Source: JAXLSZ01 sp046330315
GTDB lineage: Bacteria; Actinomycetota; Thermoleophilia; Solirubrobacterales; 70-9
Length of the DNA stretch: 64,000 bases
Assembly (NCBI GenBank): GCA_046330315.1
Contig: JAXLSZ010000008.1
Coordinates: forward strand, 62,001 to 126,000
Reading direction: 5' to 3'
This document shows positions 1 to 8,520 of this stretch, in pieces. The notes under the pieces are model-generated. The model had not been told where the DNA came from, searched no databases, and worked only from the letters and a program-made list of their open reading frames with translations. The stretch's first letter is position 1. Every line of letters starts with the position of its first letter. A program made the translations under genes and the position numbers.

Positions 1-459
1 GGAGACCCGGCCGCGGACCAAGTCCTCCACAGCCGTCTCCCCCTGGTCGGGAACCCGGAGCCGGACGGCCCCGCTCGCGCCCTCGGACGGAGTGCCGCGG
101 TAGCCCCGGTCCGCCCCGTGGCGAGCCTTGTAGGCGCGCACCTCCTCGGAGGTGGCCGGATCGTGGTAGGCGGCGCCCGACTCCAGCAGGCGCGCCAGCG
201 CGGAGGCGTGAGCGCCGGCCCGCGATGCCTGGGAGACCGGGCCCTCGTCGTAGTCGAGCTCCAGCCACTCCAGCGCGTCGAGGATCTGGGCGACGTTCTC
301 GGGGGTCGAGCGCTCGCGGTCGGTGTCCTCGATGCGCAGCACGAGGGTGCCGCCGGCGCGCCGCGCGATCAGCCAGTTGTAAAGCGCGGTGCGGGCGCCG
401 CCGATGTGCAGAGCGCCGGTCGGCGAGGGGGCGAACCTGACTCTGAGGTCTCCGCTCAC
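1..459 (-). CDS. gltX: Glutamyl-tRNA synthetase, N-terminal part (gene continues past the left edge)
   Basis: This is the N-terminal 153 codons of a class I aminoacyl-tRNA synthetase that charges tRNA-Glu in the cytoplasm. Translation from GTG at 459 gives VRFAPSPTGALHIGGARTAL, which carries the HIGH-like signature (HIGG) of the ATP site. It continues through a Rossmann-fold segment with RIEDTDRERS, the standard GluRS/GlnRS motif. Only GTG at 457-459 places the first motif at the usual distance from the N-terminus. The KMSKS region and anticodon-binding domain lie outside the window. Discriminating versus non-discriminating activity cannot be judged from this part. Confidence 0.95.
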   Translation of the reverse strand, partial: MSGDLRVRFAPSPTGALHIGGARTALYNWLIARRAGGTLVLRIEDTDRERSTPENVAQILDALEWLELDYDEGPVSQASRAGAHASALARLLESGAAYHDPATSEEVRAYKARHGADRGYRGTPSEGASGAVRLRVPDQGETAVEDLVRGRVS

Positions 460-483
460 GGTGGCGGAGATGTTCCCACAGGC

Positions 484-2028
484 CTAGCGGCCCGGGTTCT
501 GCTTGAGGGCGAGCTTCTTGGTCTTGGTGACCGGGGTCCCGCCCTTCGCCGTGAAGGTGACCCGGGCGCTCACGGTTGCCGACCCGCTGCTCGCCAGGCG
601 ACGCTTGAGGCTCCCGTAGGGCCGCACGGCCACTCCCCAGGTGCCGCCCCGGCTGGCACGCGTGGTCGCGTTCCGGAGCCCGGATCCCTTCAGCGCCAGG
701 ACGCCGGCCGCCCCGACCCTCGCGCTCAGCACCGCCGTCCCGCGTCTGCGGTCCAGTTTGGCGCCGGTGAAGCGGAACTGGCTCGAGGGCTCGATCCGCA
801 GGATCGTCCCCTCGGTGGCGAGGATCTCGTAGACGCGGCCCGAGGAGTCCTCGCCGAAGGAGTTGAGGTCGTAGTAGTCCCGGGGGCCGAGGTCGGGCTC
901 GGCGCGGTCGCTGCCGGCCGGGTTGGAGAGCTTCAGCGAGCGCACCTTGCCGCCGCAGTAGTCGCCGTAGAGCAGGCGTCCGAAGAGGTCTCCGAGGTTG
1001 GCGTCGCGCACCACGAAACCGGTGACGATCGCCGAGCAGCCCGAGCCGTCGGGGGGCTCGGGGTGCGGGTAGCTGAACACCGGGTCGGTGTATGCCGGGA
1101 TCCCCAGGCAGTAAGCGTTGCCCGCCGCCACCGATGGGTCGAAGCCCTCGCGGCACGGCCAGCCGTAGAAGAGGCCCTTGCCGCCGACCTTCCCGGCGCC
1201 CGGGCTCTTCGCGAAGTCGATCTCCTCGTTGGTGTCGTCGCCGACGTCGCCGATCACCAGGTCGCCGGTCAGGCGGTCGAAGCTGATCCTGTAGGGGTTG
1301 CGGAAGCCGTAGCTCCAGATCTCCGGCAGCGTGCCCGGGTCCCCGTCGGAGACGTAGGGGTTGTCGGACGGCACCGAGTAGCTCGCCGGCCCGGCCCCGT
1401 CGGGGTCCTCGGGGTCGATCCGCAGGATCTTGCCGCGCAGGTCGTTGAGGTACATGGCCTGCACGCCGGGGATCGAGTAGGGCGGGGTGTCGATCGTGTA
1501 GCCGTCCCCGGTGGAGACGTAGAGGTACCCGTCGGGGCCGAAGACCGCCCGGCCCATCCAGTGGTGGAAGTTGTTTGGGTGGGCGATCTTCAGGACCTGG
1601 CGCAGTGTGGAGAGCGGCGCCGTGCCTCCCGACGCGGTCAGCTCGGCCAGGTACTCGTAGCCGTCGGTGCCGCTGTAGGTGACGTAGAGGTGGCCGCTCT
1701 GGGCGAAGTCGGGGGCGAGGGCGATCGACTCCATCGCCTCCTCCCCGGCCCCAGTGCGGTCGCGGACCAGCGCGGAGAGGTCGGCCAGGAGGCTGGCGTG
1801 GCCGTCCTCGACCGTGTAGATGTGCCCGGCCCGGTCGGTGACGTAGAGGCGGTTGGGGTGGGCCGGGTCGGAGGCCAGGTCGGTGGGCTCGACCAGCACG
1901 TGGCTGGGCAGGAGCTGGTGGAGCGTCAGCGGCACCGTGCCGGCCGAGGCCCCGCCGGCCCAGAGGGCGGCGGATGCGATCAGGGCGGCCAGCGCCCCCC
2001 AAAGCGATCTGCCTGCTGCGCGGAACAT
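484..2028 (-). CDS. Secreted PQQ-dependent glucose/sorbosone dehydrogenase-like protein
   Basis: The 514-residue product belongs to the soluble sugar dehydrogenase (GSDH) beta-propeller family, whose members oxidise sugars with PQQ. An N-terminal signal peptide (about residues 1-29, ending near AGGASAG) indicates export. Family features follow: a propeller start at PTDLASDPAHPNRLYVTDR, GRAVFGPDGYLYVSTGDG in the middle, then LRGKILRIDPEDPDG and EIWSYGFRNPYRISFDR. The C-terminal 100 residues look like an added beta-rich domain with a basic end. ATG at 2026-2028 was chosen because it directly precedes the signal peptide and follows a weak purine-rich ribosome site; a longer open frame upstream is low-complexity. 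Substrate and cofactor use are inferred from the family. Confidence 0.85.
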   Translation of the reverse strand: MFRAAGRSLWGALAALIASAALWAGGASAGTVPLTLHQLLPSHVLVEPTDLASDPAHPNRLYVTDRAGHIYTVEDGHASLLADLSALVRDRTGAGEEAMESIALAPDFAQSGHLYVTYSGTDGYEYLAELTASGGTAPLSTLRQVLKIAHPNNFHHWMGRAVFGPDGYLYVSTGDGYTIDTPPYSIPGVQAMYLNDLRGKILRIDPEDPDGAGPASYSVPSDNPYVSDGDPGTLPEIWSYGFRNPYRISFDRLTGDLVIGDVGDDTNEEIDFAKSPGAGKVGGKGLFYGWPCREGFDPSVAAGNAYCLGIPAYTDPVFSYPHPEPPDGSGCSAIVTGFVVRDANLGDLFGRLLYGDYCGGKVRSLKLSNPAGSDRAEPDLGPRDYYDLNSFGEDSSGRVYEILATEGTILRIEPSSQFRFTGAKLDRRRGTAVLSARVGAAGVLALKGSGLRNATTRASRGGTWGVAVRPYGSLKRRLASSGSATVSARVTFTAKGGTPVTKTKKLALKQNPGR

Positions 2029-2102
2029 TCTCTTTACCCTGCCCTTCCGGTGTGAGCCTAGCGGAAACCCGCCGGGGCCCCGTGGGTTGCGCCCGGCGGG
2101 CC

Positions 2103-2108
2103 TAGAAT
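2103..2108 (+). promoter_or_regulatory. -10 box TAGAAT of nfo (near-leaderless start)
   Basis: TAGAAT ends 9 bases before the nfo ATG, and no Shine-Dalgarno sequence lies between them. The transcript would therefore begin at or within a few bases of the start codon. No convincing -35 box was seen. Confidence 0.5.
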
Positions 2109-2117
2109 TGCGCCGCG

Positions 2118-2990
2118 ATGCTCCTCGGCTGCCACGTCTCCACCGCCGGCGGCCTCTCCCGGGCGGTCGAGCGCGGCACGGCGCTCCGCTGCGAGTCCAT
2201 CCAGATCTTCCACCAGAGCCCTCGGATGTGGCGCCCCACCCGCTACACGGAGGAGGACCTCGCCGAGTTCCGCGAGGCGATGGAGGCATCGCCGATCGAG
2301 GCCGTGATCGTCCACGCCGTCTACCTGATCAACTGCGCCACGGCCGACCGCGAGCTTCGCGCCAAGTCGCTTCGCTCGCTCACCCACGCGCTGCGGACAG
2401 GGGACGGGATCGGGGCAGCCGGGGTGGTCCTCCACCCCGGCGCGCGGAAGGGCGAGGCGCACGGGCCCTCGATGAAGCGGGCCGGGAAGGTGATGGCCGA
2501 GGCGCTGGCCGCCACCGAGTCGTGCCCGCTCCTGCTCGAGCAGACCGCGGGCCACCAGGGCCTTCTGGGACGGGACTTCGACGAGACCGCGGAACTGATC
2601 GGGCTGGCCGGTGGCGGGGCGAGGCTGGGGCTGTGCCTGGACTCCTGCCACCTCTTCGTGCAGGGATACGACGTCACCGACCCCGATTCGCTGGCCGCGG
2701 TGCTCGACGAGGCCGACCGGAAGGTGGGCCTCGAGCGGCTGGGCGCGGTGCACGTGAACGACTCGGCCGCCCCGCTCGGCTCCTGCCGCGACCGCCACGC
2801 AAACGTCGGCAAGGGCGAGATGGGGCGCCAGGGTCTCGCCGCCTTTCTCTCGGAGCCGCGCTTCGAGGGCCTGCCTGCCACCCTGGAGACGCCCGGCCCC
2901 GAGAGGAAGGGGCCCGACCTGCGGGAGATGCGGGCGGCCAGGCGGCTGCGCAGGGCCGGCCTGAAGAAGCGGGGGCTCGCCGCTACCTGA
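2118..2990 (+). CDS. nfo: Endonuclease IV (AP endonuclease, Nfo)
   Basis: The 290-residue TIM-barrel enzyme cleaves DNA 5' of abasic sites in base-excision repair and uses a trinuclear zinc centre. The sequence starts MLLGCHVSTAGGLSRAVERG, the family N-terminus with the first zinc-ligand histidine. SIQIFHQSPRMW, VIVHAVYLINCA, LLLEQTAGHQGLLG, CLDSCHLFVQGYD and AVHVNDSAAPLGSCRDRH follow in family order. These supply the conserved His, Glu and Asp metal ligands. Length is normal. The stop codon overlaps the convergent acyl-CoA dehydrogenase gene by 8 bases. Confidence 0.95.
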   Translation: MLLGCHVSTAGGLSRAVERGTALRCESIQIFHQSPRMWRPTRYTEEDLAEFREAMEASPIEAVIVHAVYLINCATADRELRAKSLRSLTHALRTGDGIGAAGVVLHPGARKGEAHGPSMKRAGKVMAEALAATESCPLLLEQTAGHQGLLGRDFDETAELIGLAGGGARLGLCLDSCHLFVQGYDVTDPDSLAAVLDEADRKVGLERLGAVHVNDSAAPLGSCRDRHANVGKGEMGRQGLAAFLSEPRFEGLPATLETPGPERKGPDLREMRAARRLRRAGLKKRGLAAT

Positions 2991-4269
2991 CGTGCACGCC
3001 GGAGATCGCCCTGGAGATCACCAGGCGCTGGATCTCGGAGGTCCCCTCGAAGATCGTGTAGATCTTGGCGTCGCGGTGCATCCGCTCCACCGGGAACTCG
3101 CGGGTGTAGCCGTTGCCGCCGAGGATCTGTATGGCCCGCTCCGTGGTCCAGACCGCGACCTCGCCGGCCTTCAGCTTCGACATCGAGCCCTCGGCGCTCT
3201 CGAAGGCCTTGCCCTGGCGCCCCATCCAGGCGGCGCGCCAGACCAGCAGCCGCGCGGCGTCGATCTCCAGCTTCATGTCGGCGAGCGCGAAGGCGATCGC
3301 CTGGTTCTCGACGATCGCCCTGCCGAACTGCTGGCGCTCCTTCGCGTAGCCGAGGGAGTACTCGTAGGCGGCCCGGGCGATGCCGATCGCCTGCGCCCCC
3401 ACGGTCGGGCGGCTGGCCTCGAAGGTCTGCATCGCCGCCTGGGACTTCGACCTGCGGCCCTCGCGGGCCCTGGCGATCCGCTCGTCGAGCCTCTCCTTGC
3501 CGCCCAGCAGGCATGAGCCGGGCACCCGGCAGTCGTCAAGGTGGACATCGGCGGTGTGGGAGGCGCGCAGTCCGTGCTTGCGCACCTTCGCGCCCTGCTC
3601 GCAGCCCTCGGTGCCGGGCGGGATCACGAACGCCGCGTGGCCGCGCGAGCCGAGCTCGCGGTCCACGGAGGCGATCACCACGTGGACGCCGGCAATGCCG
3701 CCGTTGGTGGCCCAGGCCTTCTGGCCGTTGATCACCCACTCGTCCGCCGCCTCGTCGTAGCGCGCCGTCGTCCGCACCGCGGAGACGTCGGAGCCGGCGT
3801 CGGGCTCGGAGGAGCAGAAGGCCGCCACGGCCGGCTCCTCGGGCGTTCCGAAGCACTGCGGGATCCACTCGCCGATCTGCTCGTTGGTGCCCTGGCCGAA
3901 GATCGCCGCCACGGCGAGGGTGGTCCCCATGATCGCCATCCCGAGCCCGGCGTCGCCCCAGAAGAGCTCCTCGTTGACGATCGGGAAGGTCAGGCCCGTG
4001 TCGTCCGCCCAGAACTGGGCGAGCCCCTCGAAGCCGTAGAGACCGATCTTGGCGGCCTCCTGGATGATCGGCCAGGGTGTCTCCTCGCGCTCGTCCCACT
4101 CCGCCGCGGCGGGCCGCAGGACGTTCTCCGCGAACCCGTGGACCCACTCGCGGATGTCCTTCTGGTCCTGGCTCAGCTCCATGCTGAATGCCGGGAACGC
4201 GTCGGTCGTGGCGGCCGCGCCGTTGCCGGCCCCGTTCGTCTCGGTCTGTGCGGTGGCTGTCTCGCTCAT
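2983..4269 (-). CDS. Acyl-CoA dehydrogenase
   Basis: This 428-residue flavoprotein should oxidise an acyl-CoA to the enoyl-CoA with FAD, as in fatty-acid or branched-chain degradation. Family signatures are clear: the N-terminal helical domain (QKDIREWVHGFAENVLRPAA), FCSSEPDAGSDVSAVRTTA in the middle domain, FGRAIVENQAIAFALADM, and the C-terminal IYTIFEGTSEIQRLVISRAI. The segment LGGNGYTREFPVERMHRDAK is also typical. ATG at 4267-4269 lies 7 bases after a TAACGT -10 box, so the message is probably leaderless. The chain-length preference cannot be read from sequence. Confidence 0.93.
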   Translation of the reverse strand: MSETATAQTETNGAGNGAAATTDAFPAFSMELSQDQKDIREWVHGFAENVLRPAAAEWDEREETPWPIIQEAAKIGLYGFEGLAQFWADDTGLTFPIVNEELFWGDAGLGMAIMGTTLAVAAIFGQGTNEQIGEWIPQCFGTPEEPAVAAFCSSEPDAGSDVSAVRTTARYDEAADEWVINGQKAWATNGGIAGVHVVIASVDRELGSRGHAAFVIPPGTEGCEQGAKVRKHGLRASHTADVHLDDCRVPGSCLLGGKERLDERIARAREGRRSKSQAAMQTFEASRPTVGAQAIGIARAAYEYSLGYAKERQQFGRAIVENQAIAFALADMKLEIDAARLLVWRAAWMGRQGKAFESAEGSMSKLKAGEVAVWTTERAIQILGGNGYTREFPVERMHRDAKIYTIFEGTSEIQRLVISRAISGVHVR

Positions 4270-4276
4270 GGGCGAA

Positions 4277-4282
4277 ACGTTA
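4277..4282 (-). promoter_or_regulatory. -10 box TAACGT of the acyl-CoA dehydrogenase gene
   Basis: TAACGT on the minus strand ends 7 bases before the ATG at 4269. No ribosome-binding sequence separates them, which fits a leaderless transcript. Confidence 0.5.
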
Positions 4283-4312
4283 CATCAGACGGTGTAGAGA
4301 AAGGCGGGCGGG

Positions 4313-4717
4313 CTAGTCCCTGGCCCCGAGGCGGTCGCGCAGGTCGATGGCGCGCAGGCCCTCCGGGCCGTGGTCGGAGCAGTCGAAGAAGCGCGGGTTG
4401 ACGCAGTCATAGCCGCCTCCCGCGCCCTCGTAGGCGCGCTCGACGCTGAACTGGCACTGGGGAAGCGGGTGGCCCGTGGCCTTGACGCCGCCGAAGCCGC
4501 CCGCGGCCATCACCGCGTCGAGGTCCACCTCGGCGCGGAAGACCTCCTGCATGCAGCCTACGTACTGCCTGGCGGTGAGCCGGTCGAAGTAGCTGTAGAG
4601 GTAGGAGCAGCGCATCTCCAGGCAGCCGCGCGGCTCGATCAGCTTGTCGCAGAACGAGCGGCACAGCCGGCACTCCCCGGCCCGGATCGCTTTCGCCTCT
4701 CTGCGTGGTGCTGCCAC
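4313..4717 (-). CDS. Cysteine-rich hypothetical protein, 134 residues
   Basis: I do not recognise this protein. It is soluble, without a signal peptide or membrane segment, and unusually rich in cysteine. GECRLCRSFCDK, PRGCLEMRCSY, YVGCMQEVF, PQCQFSVERAY and YDCVNP/FFDCSD supply about ten cysteines that could hold metal ions or disulphides. GTG at 4715-4717 starts 6 bases after a TAGACT -10 box, which supports both the start and the reality of the gene. It sits between dnaE and the acyl-CoA dehydrogenase gene, all on the minus strand but each with its own apparent promoter. Confidence 0.7.
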   Translation of the reverse strand: MAAPRREAKAIRAGECRLCRSFCDKLIEPRGCLEMRCSYLYSYFDRLTARQYVGCMQEVFRAEVDLDAVMAAGGFGGVKATGHPLPQCQFSVERAYEGAGGGYDCVNPRFFDCSDHGPEGLRAIDLRDRLGARD

Positions 4718-4723
4718 CCGCTC

Positions 4724-4729
4724 AGTCTA
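4724..4729 (-). promoter_or_regulatory. -10 box TAGACT of the Cys-rich protein gene
   Basis: TAGACT on the minus strand ends exactly 6 bases before the GTG start at 4717. The first transcribed base would fall at the start codon. Confidence 0.5.
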
Positions 4730-4756
4730 GGCCCCGAAGGGCGCGGGGCAAAGCGT

Positions 4757-7700
4757 TCAAGCCGCCATCACGCCGGGGCCCAGGAGCCCGTCGAGCTCCG
4801 CCCGAAGGCCGCTGGACGGCGTCACCCGGTACTCGTCGCCGAAGCGCAGCCGCCGCACCCCCTCGCGAGTGACCATCTCGAGCATCACCTCGGTGTCTCC
4901 CTCGAAGTGCTCGAAGACCGACTTCAGCTCGTCGACCAGGTGGGAGCTGAACTCGGCCGCGTTGATCCGCAGGGTCAGCGGACCCTCGATCCGCCCCGAG
5001 CGCGACCGGGCAGCCGCGATCTCCTCGCTGCCGGGCTCGAAGCGCTCGGCCTCGGAGACCACCAGCTTCGTCTCGCCGCGCTCCTTGTGGTCGATCCTGC
5101 CCCTGACCAGGACCACGGCATCGGGGGCGATCACAGCGGCGCTCTCCGCCTCGTCGGCCTTGAAGACCAGCATCTCGACCTGGCCCTCGATGTCGTCGAG
5201 GGTGGCGAACAGCATCTGCGAGCCGCTCTTGGTGCGGATTCTCTTGCACTCGGTGACGATCCCTCCCACCCGGACCCAGGCGCCGTCCGGGCGGCTCTGC
5301 AGGTCAGAGATCCGGCAGTCCGCGCGAGCGCGGAGCGCGTCTCGGACCTCGTCGAGAGGGTGCGAGGAGAGGTAGGTGCCCAGGGTCTCCTTCTCCATCG
5401 CCAGCAGCTCGCCCCGCTCGAACTCGGCGGCCGAGATCGGCGGGCGGTGGGCGGCCGTGGTCGCCGCCCCGGCGTCGCCCGCATCGCCGAAGTCGAAGAT
5501 CGAGCCCTGGCCCAGCTGGGCGTCCTCCTGGGCCTTCTGGCCGGCGGACTGGGCGGCGGGGATCGCCTCCAGCATCCCGCGCCGCGTCGCTCCGGTGGAG
5601 TCCAGGGCCCCGCACTTGACCAGGCTCTCGATCGCCCTCTTGTTGACGGTGCGGCTGTCCACCCGCTCGCAGAAGTCCCAGATCGACTCGAAGCGGCCGT
5701 CCTCGCGGGCCCGCAGGATCGCCTCGACCGCGGCATGGCCGACGTTCTTGACCGCGTCGAGGCCGAAACGGATCGAGGACTCCGAGACCACGAAGCCGTG
5801 GTCGGAGGAATTGACGTCGGGGGGCAGCACCCCGATACCCATCTCCTCGCAGCGGTTCACGAAGAAGGGCACCTTGTCCTTGGTGTTCATCACCGATGAG
5901 ATCACCGCGGCCATGTACTCGGCCGGGTGGTTGGCCTTCAGGTAGGCGGTGCGGTAGGCGATCAGCGCGTAGCAGGCGGCGTGAGACTTGTTGAAGCTGT
6001 AGTCGGCTGCCGCCTCCATCAGCGACCAGAGGTCGGCGGCCACCTTGCGCTGGGTACCGGAGGCCTCCATGCCCTCCATGAACTTGACCTTCATGGTGGC
6101 CATCAGCCCCCGCTTCTTCTTCCCGATCGCCTTGCGCAGGTCGTCGGCCTCGGCCGGGCTGAATCCGGCCATCCGCTTGGCGATCTCCATGAGCTGCTCC
6201 TGGTAGAGGACGCAGCCGTAGGTCGGCTCGGTGATCGGCCGCAGCCGCTCGTCCGCGTAGCGCACCGTGGAGGGGTCGGCCTTGCCCCTGGCGTAGTCGG
6301 GGATGTAGCGCATCGCGCCGGGCCGGTAGAGGGCGACCAGCGCGACGATGTCGTCGAAACCGGTCGGGCGGACCTTCCTCATCGCCTCCCGCATACCCTC
6401 GGACTCGAGCTGGAAGACTCCGGTCGAGTCGCCCCTGGAGAGCATCTCGAAGGTGGCCGGGTCGTCCATCGGGACCTCGCCGATATCGAGGTCCGCCCCG
6501 CCGGAGCGGCGGATGATCTCCACCGCGTCCTCGATCACGTCGAGGTTGCGCAGTCCGAGGAAGTCCATCTTCAGCAGCCCGATCTCCTCGATCGGCAGCA
6601 TCGAGTACTGGGTGACGATCTTGTAGGAGCGCTCGTTCTTGCCGTTGCCGCCGCCCGGGGCCGCGGCGCTGCGGTCCTCGGCGAGCTGGAGGGGCACGAT
6701 CTCCTGAAGCGGGCGGTCCGCGATCACCACCGCGGCGGCGTGGATCGAGTTGTTGCGGACGATGCCCTCCAGCCCCTGGGCGACGTCGAGGATGCGCCTG
6801 GCGTCGGGATCGGAGTCGTAGGTGCGGCGCAGGTCGGTCCCCGACTTCAGGCACTCCCCGAAGGAGGGGTTGCGGCCCAGCACCGGCTCGGGGATCTGCT
6901 TGGCGAGCCGGTCCCCGGTGCCGTAGTCGAAGCCGAGCACCCGGGCCGCGTCGCGGGTCGCCTGGCGGGGCGCCATCTTGCCGAAGGTGATGATCTGGGC
7001 GACCGACTCGCGGCCGTACTTCTCGGCGACGTAGCGGATCACCTGCTCGCGGCCGCGCACCGAGAAGTCGATGTCGATGTCCGGCATCGACTTCCGGCCA
7101 GGGTTGAGGAAGCGCTCGAAGAGCAGGTCGTTGGCGAGCGGGTCCAGGTCGGTGATCCGCAGCGCGTAGGAGACGATCGAGCCCGCCGCCGAGCCGCGGC
7201 CGGGGCCGACCGCGATCCCGTTCTCCTTGGCGTAGCGGACGAAGTCCCAGACGATCAGGAAGTAGGAGGAGAAGCCCATCTCCTCGATCACCCCGAGCTC
7301 GAAGTCCAGGCGCTCGAGGGCCGCCGCCGGCGGGGGATCGCCATAGCGGGCCCGCAGGCCGTCGGCGGCGATCCGCCTCAGCATCTCCTCGGGCTCGGAC
7401 CCGTCGGGGGTCGGGTAGCGGGGCAGGAGCAGCTTGCCCAGCTCGATCTCGACCTCGCAGCGCTCGGCGATCTCCAGCGTGGTCGGCACCGCCTCCGGCC
7501 ACTGCGCGAAGGAGGAGACCATCTCCTCGGCGCTCTTCAGGAAGAACTCGTTGGTGTCGAAGGTGAGCTTCGGCTCCTGCAGCGTGGACTTGGTCTGCAC
7601 GCAGAGCAGCGCCGCGTGGTTGTCGTAGTCCTCGCGGCGCAGGTAGTGGACGTCGGCGGTTCCCACCAGCGGACGAGCCACCTCGCGGGCGAAGGACACG

Positions 7701-8275
7701 ATCCCCTCGTTTGCCTTGTCCTGCTCGGCGATCCCGTTGTTCTGGATCTCCATGTAGACCTGGTCGCGCCCGAAGACCTGCAGAAGGTCGTCGAGGTGGC
7801 TGCGGGCGTCCTCGGGGCGCTCCTCGACCAGGCGCCGGCAGAAGCGCGACTGCAGGCAGCCGCTGAGCGCGATCACGCCCTCGGAGTGGCGCTCGAGGAG
7901 CTCCATGTCCACGTTCGCCTTGCCGCGCGAGAAGCCCTCCAGGAAGCCGGCCGAGGTGAGCGCGACGAGGTTGCGGAAGCCGGTGTCGCTCTCGGCGAGC
8001 AGCGTCAGGTGGTTGCGCTCGTAGCGGACCTGCTCGGCGATCGCCCGGCGGTCGTCGACCAGATAGGCCTCGAGCCCGATGATCGGCCTGATCCCGTGCT
8101 CGCGGCAGGCCTTGTAGAGCTCGACGGCGCCGTTCATCACCCCGTGGTCGGTCAGCCCCAGGGCCGGCATTCCCAGCTCCGCCGCCCGCTCGGCCATGGT
8201 CTCGATCTTGCAGGCGCCGTCGAGCAGCGAGTACTCGCTGTGGGTGTGCAGGTGGACGACGCTCGGACTGCTCAC
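4757..8275 (-). CDS. dnaE: DNA polymerase III alpha subunit (DnaE)
   Basis: The 1172-residue product is the replicative polymerase catalytic subunit. It opens with a PHP domain (HLHTHSEYSLLDGACK at residues 8-23, then GLTDHGVMNGAVELY). It continues with the Pol III alpha catalytic core, containing GPGRGSAAGSIVSYALRI near residues 357-374 and the catalytic PDIDIDF at about 398-404. LVALYRPGAMRYIPDYARGK and ADDLRKAIGKKKRGLM follow. A helix-hairpin-helix region and an OB-fold (WVRVGGIVTECKRIRTKSG) occupy the C-terminal third. Length and domain order match DnaE1-type enzymes rather than PolC. GTG at 8273-8275 lies 9 bases after a CATGAT -10-like box. Confidence 0.97.
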   Translation of the reverse strand: MSSPSVVHLHTHSEYSLLDGACKIETMAERAAELGMPALGLTDHGVMNGAVELYKACREHGIRPIIGLEAYLVDDRRAIAEQVRYERNHLTLLAESDTGFRNLVALTSAGFLEGFSRGKANVDMELLERHSEGVIALSGCLQSRFCRRLVEERPEDARSHLDDLLQVFGRDQVYMEIQNNGIAEQDKANEGIVSFAREVARPLVGTADVHYLRREDYDNHAALLCVQTKSTLQEPKLTFDTNEFFLKSAEEMVSSFAQWPEAVPTTLEIAERCEVEIELGKLLLPRYPTPDGSEPEEMLRRIAADGLRARYGDPPPAAALERLDFELGVIEEMGFSSYFLIVWDFVRYAKENGIAVGPGRGSAAGSIVSYALRITDLDPLANDLLFERFLNPGRKSMPDIDIDFSVRGREQVIRYVAEKYGRESVAQIITFGKMAPRQATRDAARVLGFDYGTGDRLAKQIPEPVLGRNPSFGECLKSGTDLRRTYDSDPDARRILDVAQGLEGIVRNNSIHAAAVVIADRPLQEIVPLQLAEDRSAAAPGGGNGKNERSYKIVTQYSMLPIEEIGLLKMDFLGLRNLDVIEDAVEIIRRSGGADLDIGEVPMDDPATFEMLSRGDSTGVFQLESEGMREAMRKVRPTGFDDIVALVALYRPGAMRYIPDYARGKADPSTVRYADERLRPITEPTYGCVLYQEQLMEIAKRMAGFSPAEADDLRKAIGKKKRGLMATMKVKFMEGMEASGTQRKVAADLWSLMEAAADYSFNKSHAACYALIAYRTAYLKANHPAEYMAAVISSVMNTKDKVPFFVNRCEEMGIGVLPPDVNSSDHGFVVSESSIRFGLDAVKNVGHAAVEAILRAREDGRFESIWDFCERVDSRTVNKRAIESLVKCGALDSTGATRRGMLEAIPAAQSAGQKAQEDAQLGQGSIFDFGDAGDAGAATTAAHRPPISAAEFERGELLAMEKETLGTYLSSHPLDEVRDALRARADCRISDLQSRPDGAWVRVGGIVTECKRIRTKSGSQMLFATLDDIEGQVEMLVFKADEAESAAVIAPDAVVLVRGRIDHKERGETKLVVSEAERFEPGSEEIAAARSRSGRIEGPLTLRINAAEFSSHLVDELKSVFEHFEGDTEVMLEMVTREGVRRLRFGDEYRVTPSSGLRAELDGLLGPGVMAA

Positions 8276-8284
8276 GGGCCGCCG

Positions 8285-8290
8285 ATCATG
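8285..8290 (-). promoter_or_regulatory. -10-like box CATGAT of dnaE
   Basis: CATGAT on the minus strand ends 9 bases before the dnaE GTG. It deviates from TANNNT at the first base, so support is weaker than for the neighbouring examples. Confidence 0.35.
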
Positions 8291-8520
8291 CCAACCCGCT
8301 CAGATGGCACGGCCCTCCCGCGAGCGCCGTTTCCGCTAGCTGCGGAACTCTTCGGCGGACTGTCGGGACGGCGGGCCTCGCCGCACTCGAGCCCGACCGC
8401 CTGCAGGCGCCGCCGACCCCCCGACGGTTGCCCGCCATCGCCGCCTCACCCACCGCGCCCCCCGGCCGAGCTTCAAGAAACCGCTGGCATACAGCCCTAA
8501 CCCGAAACTCGGCGGGGGTG

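Noticed and set aside
118..2055. Very long plus-strand open frame opposite the sugar dehydrogenase gene
   Set aside because: It mirrors the minus-strand genes, has no family features and its composition is that of an antisense frame in high-GC DNA. Similar long frames opposite dnaE, argG, argJ, pheT, asnB and thrS were rejected for the same reason.
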